In this document: positions 1-5,606 of the stretch, in pieces | Numbering within the stretch: the stretch's first letter is position 1 | How the letters are laid out: each line of letters opens with the position of its first letter | NCBI GenBank assembly: GCA_964471325.1 | Contig: CAYYFL010000042.1 | Coordinates: forward strand, 1-5,606 | DNA length: 5,606 nt | Direction: 5' to 3' | DNA from: Velamenicoccus sp964471325 | GTDB taxonomy: Bacteria; Omnitrophota; Gorgyraeia; Velamenicoccales; Velamenicoccaceae | The notes under the pieces: model-generated | Told to the model about the DNA's origin: nothing | Databases searched by the model: none | The model's input: only the letters and a program-made list of their open reading frames with translations | Program-made: the position numbers and the translations under genes

Positions 1-96
1 ATCCAGGGAGGTGATGAACTCCTCCAAGAGGGAGGCGTTGGTGGCGGGGCTGGAGACGGGATCTTCAACAACAACCCCTTCCACCGCCTCGCCAAG
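1..96 (-). other. Start of a further linker toward the C-terminal part of the protein (residues 1837-1868)
   Basis: After the kinase-like domain the sequence turns acidic and Ser/Pro/Ala/Thr/Asn-rich (GVVVEDPVSSPATNASLL), like the linkers at residues 21-103 and 1089-1148, then a short helix begins (LLEEFITSLD). No stop codon follows before the window edge, so another module probably continues to the left. Confidence 0.5.
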
Positions 97-3000
97 ATCC
101 TGCGTTAACACCGAGGCATCGCTCTCAAGGATCATGATGTCCCGGACGCTCAACACATGCAATCGGCTCAAAAGACCGACGACAGCCGCAGCCAAATCTT
201 GCGGCGTCATCTGCTGGTCTGTCAACGCGCTCAACCCGGCGATCAACGCCGCTGCGAACGCGACGCTCATGGCCAAAGGTGCCCCTTCGGCCGCAGTTCC
301 TGCTTCAACGGTGATTTCCAATCCGCCACCGCCCAAATCATTGAGGGCAAAGAAAGGATGCCTGTAGTCATCTTCCTGAATCAAACCGGTCTGGAACAAA
401 GCGGCCTTGACTGCCCGATGGCCGTCGCTGCGATCGAAATAATTCAAGTGATCGGGTTGTGTAAGCTCCTCTGTCTGGCGCGCAGATCCGGAAACGATAC
501 GCAGTGCTATCTCGCTTAACGGATGCAGCAAGATACTGGCTGCGGCGCCTTCATGAGCCGGGACCGTCACCCTGACGGCGTCCATGGACGCCCTCCACCC
601 GGGCCTTGCGGCCGGGGCCTTGCTGAAATATTGACGGACCGCATCAGAGGCCTGTTGGCCGTATTCTGCGGCCGACAACGCATCATCCAGCCGCTCGGCA
701 TAGAGCCAGGAAATCGCGGCATACACTCTGGCTTTGGCCAGGCGGCCCAGGATTTCATGGCGGGCCTGGCGGATCAAACCGGAGGCAACTTCTGCTGCTT
801 CCTCACGGCGGACATTTTCGACAAGCGACATCAGTTCCTGTGCGTGGCCTTCGGCGGCGGCGCGAACGATGGCCGCAATCTCCCGGGCCGCCGCAGGCGC
901 AACAGCCGCCCCATGCGCCATCATGAGATCACACTCAGTGAAGTAAGCAAACACTCTCTCCTGTTCCTGCCTGATCCTCTCCTGACCGAAGATGGCCGCC
1001 GTCAATGCGCGGACATCGCCGGCAAAATCGGGACCGTAATACCTGGAGACGTAGGCCAGGAGATCTTCCATGATGAAGTTCCTGGAGAATTGCGTCGAGG
1101 CGATCAAGAAGATACAGACGATCTGATCCTGAACGCGGCGGGAAATACCCTTGTGGAAGACGGCGTAAACAGGCTCCCACTCTGCGCCGACGCCCGGATT
1201 AAATTTCCTGATGATGTCGACTCTGTGAGCATTGAGGAACTTCTCTTCGGACTGGGCGCGCATCGCCTCCCATATATCCTGGTTCATCAGGGCGCGCTCC
1301 CTGAACGACCCGATCGGCAGATAGATTTCGTCGCCGTCCTCTTTTTCGGTGGTCTTGAAGACGCCGTCAGGGGAAATGAATAAATACGTGTGGTCGTAAT
1401 CGTTGGGAGCGAATGTCACGACGAAACCGGCGCGGGCCCTGAACGCCTCCTGCACTCTCTGCATGACGGACTGCGCCGTCTGGCGGCCCAGCGTCATGCC
1501 GCGCTGGTTCTCCATCATGGAGATCTTGTTGAAATGGAACGGATAGAGCCTCCACGTAAAATCTCTGATGCCGCGGCTGGCCGCATAAACCGCCTCGCCG
1601 ATCTCCATGATCCTTGCGACGGTGCGCTCATCGTCGCTGTAAGCCCCACCCTCTCTGATCCTGCCCACGGCGGTAAAGACCTGCGTGCGCAGGGAAGGAA
1701 ACGCTTCGGCGATATGACGCAGCATCTCGCCGACCAGCGCGAGGTACGGCGTGGGCGCGGCATACGCGCTCTTGAAACCGTAGCTGTGGTAATAATCCGC
1801 CGAGAAGCTGACAAAATCGACATAAGGCAGGATACTATCCATCAGTTCCCTGTTGAGCCTGCCGCCGGCGATGAAAGGAACGCCGTTGGTGTAAAGGTAG
1901 GCCTTCATGCCGCGCCGACGGATGTGCTTCATGATCTCAACGATATCTTCTCTGGCCAGAGGCTCGCCGCCGGTCAGGGTCACGACCCTCACGCCGTGCG
2001 CCGCCAGGAAATCAATGAGCTGTTTGGCCTCGGGGAGATCGAGTTCGCGGACCCCTCCGCGCACCTTCGACGTCACATAACCCAGGTTGATGCAGTGCGG
2101 GCAGCGCAGCGGGCACCTGAACGTAACCATCCAATCGACGACCAACGGGAACCTCAGATGGCCAAATCCGTCATGCGACGCCCCGACCGTTACCGACGCA
2201 GGGGCGCTCAACGTCGCTTCCGGCGCCCCCCTGGTCTGATTGACATTTCCCACGCCGGCTGTCTTCTGTAAATCTTCTTTTGTGCGGTTGACGGCAGGCG
2301 ACGAGATCTCTTCAGCCTGAGGGCCTGCTGTATTGTTGTTGCCGTTGACCAGGAGCTTGACGACCTTGGCCGCCTTCCAGACGCCGGAGGTCACCTCCAG
2401 CTCCCCTTCCATGGGCAGGGGCAGGTCTGTGGGGATCTTGGTGTAGAACTCCACGTGGTTGTCCACGCGGCGCTTGAGGCACAGAGGCACGCGGATGCCG
2501 AAGTCGTTGACCAGCTCGGCACGCACCATGTCGAATGGGATGATGCCGCTCTTGCCGTAGTTGACGGTGTCCCAGCCTGTGAGGTCGATCTTGGCCGTCA
2601 GCTCCAGCTCCTCGCGGGTGTCTGCATCCAGGTTGAAGACATCGCCGTTGCGCGCGACGTCCTCCGCCCCTTCGGCGCTGTAGGCCAGAAGTGTCACATC
2701 CTCGATGGCCGCCTCGCCGCAGACGCGCGGCTTGGCCAGGCTCTTCTGGTGGTTGAAGATCACGCTGTTCCACAGGCGCAGGTATTCGGCGCCTGTGATG
2801 AGCGCGCCCAGGTAGCGGCTCAGCCGGATCGACTGGGCCTGGTAGATGCTGAGTGTGCCCTTTTGGAACTCTTCGTTGGCCCAGAAGACGATTTTGCGGT
2901 AGGCCTTGTCGCTGGTCGCCGCCGGGATCAGGGTGTTGCCGGTCTGGGTGCGGGTGTTGACGGCCAGGCCCTGGCGCTGGATGATGCCCTCCCAGAAGGG

Positions 3001-5606
3001 CGCGCCCATCTGCAGGCCTGCATTGGCCGAGACATCGGCCTCGGTGTATTCGGAGGCGCCGGTGTAGCGGTCGGAATCCTGGATCTGGATGTCTGAGGCG
3101 GCGAGCAAGCGCCTCTGGTCGTCGATATTGAACTTGCCTCTGAAGATGAACTGGCCGGCATAACCCGCCTTGGACAACCTCTCCTGGAGGTGCTCGAGGT
3201 CATGGCCGATCCGGCGCGACTCCTCATAGGGCTGGACGTTGCCGAAGATGACGACCTGGATGCCGGCCTTGACCCAGGCCTCGATGTTGGCATCCGTGAA
3301 GGCCCTGAAGCGGCCTGCCTTTTCAGCCACGAGGCGGCCTGAGTAGGAGATGACCATTTGATCGGCCTTGAGCCCGAAGCCTGAATCTTCCTTGGCCTGG
3401 CGCTTGCCGACGGCCACCTGCTCGGCCGTCAGGTACTCGTATTCATCGATGTCGTGCTTCTCCAAGGCGGCGCGCAAGAACTCCGAGGAATAGGGGCGGT
3501 TGTCGCCGTTGGTGACGCCATAAAGCCGCACGCCCGGGTCGCGGCTGTTCATCTCAAAGCCGTGGATGGCGCTGACGGCCTTGGCGACATCGGCGCAGCG
3601 CACGCCGGCCGAGGTGAAGTCCCAGATCTTGGTGCCGAACTCATCTCTTAGGAAGACCCAGAGCCATTCATCTGGAACGCCGGCAGCCTTGAGGTAACGT
3701 TTACCGTATTCGAAGTCCGAGAGCATGACGCGGTTGCGGTAGGTGTGGGTCGTGCCGCAGAAGACGGCGTCCTTGAAGATCTCGTAGGTCTCCAGAAGGT
3801 TGTTGTCATCGACATCCGCGCGCATGATCGCGGAGGCGTCGCTGTAGAAGATCTTCCTCCAGGCGGCCAGAGGCAGGACCTGGCCGTCGTTGCAGTCGAC
3901 TAAGGGCGCCTTGTAGCCAGGACCCAGCCTGTGCTTCTTCTCAAGCTCCAGGTAACGGATGAGCTCGAGGGCGGCCTTGGTGAAGAATTCGGTGAACTCG
4001 TAGTTGGAGGCCGGGGAATCGTCCGTGCCGTATTCATAGAGGATGTTGACGAAGCGGCCGTCGGTGTCGCGGATGAGGTAGGTCAAGACGCCGATGCCGT
4101 TGACGGCCGTGTAGACCTCAAAGGTCACGTACTGGCCCTGGACAAAGGTGTTGAAGGTCTTCTCGAGCTTCTGGAGGTCCCGGACAGGCAGCGGCACGGC
4201 CTGAGGATCGGTGTAATCCAGAGGGTGCACGGCGCCTGTCTTGTCGCGGTGCTTGCGGTAGAAAGGCTCCATGCAGATGATGTCGGCGCCCAACTGGTGC
4301 ATGCCGGTGCCGTGGTACTGCATGACGCGGCCCAGGCCGCCGGCGAGCAATGAGATCTCGGCGGCAACAAAATAGATGCTGCGGTGCAGGAGCTGCGGCG
4401 CCTGCGAGGCCAGCCAGTCGACCGTGGCCGTCTGGGGATCAAGCATCAAGAGCACCGCGTCGATCAAGGGCAGCCTCTCCCACTGGCTGCGGCTCAACAG
4501 GTAAGAGACCATCTGCTCGTGCTCTCTCTTGCTCATGAGGGCGACCGCGCGAAGGACAGGATAATTGGCTTCCACGGGATAGATGCTCCAGCCTTGAGCG
4601 AATTGGGCGTACATGTCTATCGTGCTCAGGAATTCGCGGCGGCCGGCCTTCAAGGCTTTTTTCAAGTCGTGCTGGATGTATTCGGTGTCATCGGCCCAGG
4701 TGGCAACCAGGCGCGGATTCAGGTCGAAGACAACCTGGGTCCCTGTGATCGTTTCGATGTCGAAGGCGCCGTTGACGGCATTGCGGACCAGGCCCCTGCG
4801 GCGCAGGCCTTCCAGGAGGTCCACAAGCCTGCCCTGGTCAAACGGCAGCATGTGGTCCTTGAAGGCCTCTTCGGCGGCGTTGTAGATGTCGTTGACGGCG
4901 ATCACGTGGTCCTCGTTGCGGTTCAGGCGCAAGAGGACACCGGCCAGGACATAAGACTCCAGCCACTCCGGCCGGTTGACCCCGCGGCCGCGCATCATGT
5001 CCGGGAACGGGAACGGGATGGTGTAGCAGCGCATGTTCAGGGCGATGGTGGGGGAGGAGAGACCAGTCTGGCCGTATTCCAAAACAACCTGGGCTACAGA
5101 GATGATCTCATACTGCTCTGTCTTGTCGACGATGCCGCGGCTTTCGAAGAAGTTGACGATAAACGGCGTGTGCTCCCTGACCCAGTCTGTCTCATGGCTG
5201 GACTTCAGGCTGTAGCGGGTGGCGTAATCCGAAAGCTGTTTAAGCACGGCTTCTCTGGAACCGAATTCCTTCACAAGGATATCGGAGAGTTGCCGGCCCT
5301 GAGCCATAATCTCATCAAAAGAATTCCTCGCCCCCGAGCTCACCCCCCTCGCTGCCGATGAGACGCTCACCTCTCCTGCCCTGTTGATGGTGATGGTGGT
5401 GTTGTCGAGGATGAGAGGCTGGAGGCCGGAGCCGGAATTTTCAGGTTCGTTTCCTTCGGAGGCCGACGTCCTGAGCCTGGCCGAAGGCCGTGCGAAGGGA
5501 TTGTCTGTGGTCTGGCCGAGCGCCTGTCTGGCCTCAGGCGAGTTCAAATCGAAGATGCCGGCGTAGTCAGAGGTGATGGTGACGGTGTTCTTGAGGACCG
5601 TGTTGT
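1..5606 (-). CDS. Internal part of a giant multidomain protein (GT-B glucan phosphorylase/synthase-like, radical SAM, degenerate GHMP kinase-like); both ends outside the window
   Basis: One minus-strand frame is free of stop codons for 1868 codons (5604 down to 1); I checked every plus-strand triplet in this phase for TTA, CTA and TCA and found none. No start or stop is present, so the gene is longer than 5.6 kb on both sides. The translation has family motifs in the right order and all in the same frame: a GT-B N-terminal glycine loop (residues 421-427), a C-terminal nucleotide/phosphate-type motif (756-763), a radical SAM CxxxCxxC (1164-1171) with GGE (1212-1214), and a GHMP-like GGGLEI segment (1759-1764). 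Low-complexity linkers separate the modules. Because no stop or start divides them, the domains are truly fused. Leu TTA/CTA and Ser TCA are rare (about 5, 1 and 5 codons), which keeps the antisense frame open and creates long false plus-strand genes. No signal peptide or membrane segment is seen. The function of the whole protein is unknown; Omnitrophota-type giant proteins are the closest match I can think of. Confidence 0.93.
97..612 (-). other. Degenerate GHMP kinase-like domain, L-fucokinase type (residues 1665-1836)
   Basis: Segments resemble the middle of fucokinase-type GHMP sugar kinases in order and spacing. LHPLSEIALRIVSGSARQTEEL (1693-1714) is like 'rpl.epvirl.S.d.g...e...el'. HRAVKAALFQTGLI (1729-1742) is like 'p.alvKAALl.tGii'. 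LGGGGLEITVEAG (1757-1769) is like '.l.GGGleIst.s.l'. These are followed by AEGAPLAMSVAFAAALIAGL (1772-1791), at the place where active enzymes have the phosphate loop PKGSGLGTSS. That loop is not preserved: only Gly1774, Leu1777 and Ser1780 align. The N-terminal RIDLAGGW(T/S)DTPP motif is also missing or reduced to PGW (1668-1670). The following LEQ..TTGGGWQDQ region appears as LSRLHVLSVRDIM. I infer a pseudokinase-like remnant that cannot bind ATP in the usual way, perhaps kept for sugar binding or structure. The assignment rests on motif spacing seen by eye. Confidence 0.55.
613..1206 (-). other. Helical, Ala-rich module between the radical SAM and kinase-like domains (residues 1467-1664)
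   Basis: Residues 1467-1560 form a compact helical stretch (VQDQIVCIFLIASTQFSR, then EDLLAYVSRYYG and ALTAAIFGQERIRQEQERV) that may still belong to the radical SAM module as a C-terminal cap. Residues 1561-1664 are strongly helical with Ala, Glu, Arg and Leu in amphipathic or coiled-coil-like spacing (REIAAIVRAAAEG, ELMSLVENVRREEAAEVA, LDDALSAAEYGQQASDAV). I see no family motif. The hydrophobic segment at 1495-1503 is too short and too flanked by charges to be a membrane span. It could be a spacer or a protein-interaction helical bundle. Confidence 0.5.
1207..2160 (-). other. Radical SAM domain with intact 4Fe-4S motif; SPASM/viperin-like C-terminal topology without cluster cysteines (residues 1149-1466)
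   Basis: The domain starts with VVDWMVTFRCPLRCPHC. Cys1164, Cys1168 and Cys1171 form the CxxxCxxC that binds the 4Fe-4S cluster. It continues with TLTGGEPL (GGE at 1212-1214, SAM amino-group contact), AYLYTNG (1235-1241) and VDFVSFSADYYH (1263-1273), the usual order of strands beta1-beta4 in the radical SAM partial barrel. Such enzymes cleave S-adenosylmethionine to a 5'-deoxyadenosyl radical. The C-terminal part has WRLYPFHFN (1351-1359), YLFISPDGVF (1407-1416) and LPIGSF..RALMNQDIW (1429-1445). This layout is like the 'i.pdG.v ... lGni.e..l.eiW' of SPASM-type enzymes and also like the C-terminus of viperins, but no cysteine lies between Cys1171 and Cys1497, so no auxiliary cluster is expected. 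All core residues are kept, so catalysis is plausible; the substrate is unknown. Confidence 0.93.
2161..2340 (-). other. Low-complexity interdomain linker between the GT-B and radical SAM modules (residues 1089-1148)
   Basis: Sixty residues dominated by Asn, Thr, Ala, Gly, Pro, Ser, Glu and Gln with no hydrophobic core, starting with NNNTAGPQ and ending with SVTVGASHDG. It has no in-frame stop and no ATG (none between Met1065 and Met1159), so it is a real covalent tether and not a disguised gene boundary. It coincides with a shift in codon use described under findings. Confidence 0.65.
2341..2724 (-). other. Probable beta-sandwich domain following the GT-B domain (residues 961-1088)
   Basis: About 125 residues of alternating hydrophobic strands (DVTLLAYSA, LELTAKIDLTGW, FDMVRAELVN, HVEFYTKIP, GELEVTSGVW) with few helices. 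This is the pattern of an Ig-like or jelly-roll accessory domain. Some bacterial alpha-glucan phosphorylases carry a similar strand-rich C-terminal part of the type 'V.v.A.vdLg.l...dv.v...', so I infer that it belongs to the GT-B module and may help in glucan binding or in stabilising the fold. No catalytic residues can be proposed. It ends sharply at LLVNGNNN, where low-complexity sequence begins and codon usage also starts to change. Confidence 0.45.
2725..4389 (-). other. GT-B fold domain, alpha-glucan phosphorylase (GT35) / glycogen synthase (GT5)-like (residues 406-960)
   Basis: Both Rossmann halves of a GT-B glucan enzyme are visible. The N-terminal half opens with SIYFVAAEIS and AGGLGRV (409-427), then LGADIICMEPFYRKH, matching the glycine loop and 'dlG..vvgv...Yr' segment of glucan phosphorylases. 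DCNDGQ (570-575) corresponds to the His/Asn-Asp-Gly region, GTTHTYR (617-623) to the phosphorylase TTHT segment, and VSAIHG (677-682) followed by GVTNGDN (696-702) to the phosphorylase 'vs..Hg ... hvTNGv' pair. The C-terminal half has SGRLVAEK (755-762), with Arg757 and Lys762 like the Arg/Lys pair of retaining GT-B enzymes, then FRGKFNID, LLAASDIQIQDSD and EADVSANAGLQMG (855-867). Family members make or phosphorolyse alpha-1,4-glucan in the cytoplasm. In the last segment the position of the pyridoxal-phosphate lysine of true phosphorylases appears to hold Ser/Ala, and the Lys of the synthase KTGG loop is absent (LAGG). The fold is clear; the activity is uncertain and may be lost or altered. 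Confidence 0.8.
4390..5295 (-). other. Unassigned mostly helical module before the GT-B domain (residues 104-405)
   Basis: This stretch of about 300 residues reads as folded protein with many amphipathic helices and few low-complexity runs. I do not recognise its family. Visible features are a Pro-Phe repeat (IPFPFPD, 196-202), a Trp-rich segment around residues 212-228, and a helix-turn-helix or winged-helix-like segment ending in GRLVDLLEGLRRRGLV (258-273) followed by strand-like residues. A further helical part (305-405) runs directly into the first strand of the GT-B domain with no linker, so it may be an N-terminal extension of that enzyme rather than an independent unit. The codon usage matches the GT-B region that follows. 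No catalytic motif is evident. Confidence 0.5.
5296..5606 (-). other. Tail of an upstream module and low-complexity linker (residues 1-103)
   Basis: Residues 1-20 look like beta strands (alternating hydrophobic and Thr/Val residues, NTVLKNTVTITSDYAGIF) and may end a domain that lies outside the window. Residues 21-103 are rich in Ser, Gly, Asn, Pro, Ala and Arg and have no hydrophobic core, except for one short strand-like segment (LILDNTTITIN, 64-74). This is a typical disordered interdomain linker. It shares its character, though not its sequence, with the linkers at residues 1089-1148 and 1837-1868. I see no enzyme motif in it. Confidence 0.6.

Noticed and set aside
1087..1134. A transmembrane helix around the hydrophobic segment QIVCIFLIAS
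   Set aside because: The uncharged hydrophobic run is only about nine residues, flanked by Asp/Gln and by Thr/Gln/Ser/Arg. It fits a buried helix of a soluble domain.
935..1180. A possible gene end: a TGA at 935-937 on the minus strand that would stop the gene after the radical SAM domain
   Set aside because: A first hasty reading placed this stop in frame after two bases were dropped in the run at 953-960. Rereading with the correct bases shows that it belongs to another frame and that the main frame continues through EERVFAYFTECDL-type sequence without interruption.
523..2271. Two long plus-strand open frames (523-1383 and 1390-2271) that could be read as genes
   Set aside because: They lie codon-aligned antisense to the stop-free minus frame, whose translation here contains intact radical SAM motifs. 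Their translations are rich in Arg, Gly, Asp and His with no recognisable family motif. They stay open only because the real gene rarely uses TTA, CTA and TCA.
2161..2340. A gene boundary between the glycosyltransferase and radical SAM parts
   Set aside because: The low-complexity stretch and codon shift look like a junction, but there is no in-frame stop, no ATG start and no ribosome-binding site with a new start near it, so it is an interdomain linker.
2312..2773. Minus-strand open frame of 153 codons in another phase
   Set aside because: It overlaps the beta-sandwich part of the giant frame out of phase, and its translation is dominated by Arg, Gly, Gln and Pro, as expected of a frame-shifted reading of GC-rich coding DNA.
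2455..4353. Further plus-strand open frames (2455-3096, 3454-3651, 3931-4353)
   Set aside because: They are antisense shadows of the GT-B domain, with Val/Gly/Asp/Ala-rich translations typical of the complement of a GCC/GGC/GTC/AAG-rich gene.
4384..5361. Plus-strand open frame of 325 codons
   Set aside because: It is in the same antisense phase as the real gene and ends at a TGA that is merely the complement of a Ser TCA codon. It has no coherent protein motif.

Overview
The whole window lies inside one protein-coding gene on the minus strand. Reading the reverse complement in codons aligned to plus-strand triplets 1-3, 4-6 ... 5602-5604, I found no TAA, TAG or TGA in 1868 consecutive codons. 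The frame enters at the right edge and leaves at the left edge, so neither the start nor the stop is present. The other minus-strand frames and the plus-strand frames are broken repeatedly. The apparent plus-strand genes of 200-325 codons are antisense shadows of this gene. There are no RNA genes, mobile elements, CRISPR arrays, promoters or terminators that I can support, and no intergenic space.

Residues are numbered from the right edge of the window (residue 1 = complement of 5604-5602). In N- to C-terminal order the protein shows: a tail of an earlier module and a Ser/Gly/Asn/Pro-rich linker (1-103); an unassigned mostly helical module (104-405); a GT-B-fold alpha-glucan phosphorylase/synthase-like domain (406-960); a probable beta-sandwich (961-1088); a second low-complexity linker (1089-1148); a radical SAM domain with an intact CxxxCxxC (1149-1466); an Ala-rich helical module (1467-1664); a degenerate GHMP-kinase-like domain resembling L-fucokinase-type sugar kinases (1665-1836); and the start of a third linker (1837-1868).

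The picture is a giant multidomain protein in which carbohydrate-enzyme folds and a radical SAM enzyme are strung together through disordered linkers. Some of the modules have lost key catalytic residues. The glucan-phosphorylase-like module lacks an evident pyridoxal-phosphate lysine, the GHMP module lacks the canonical phosphate loop, and only the radical SAM module keeps its hallmark residues. Codon choice changes at about 2340, at the linker between the glycosyltransferase part and the radical SAM part, which suggests that the two halves have different histories.

The organism is a bacterium with a G+C content near 58-60% by eye. Very long fused genes of this type, with mixed sugar-enzyme and radical SAM domains, are best known from Omnitrophota (candidate phylum OP3) in the PVC group. 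I infer that phylum, or a relative with similar giant genes, with moderate to low certainty. No function for the whole protein can be stated from the sequence.
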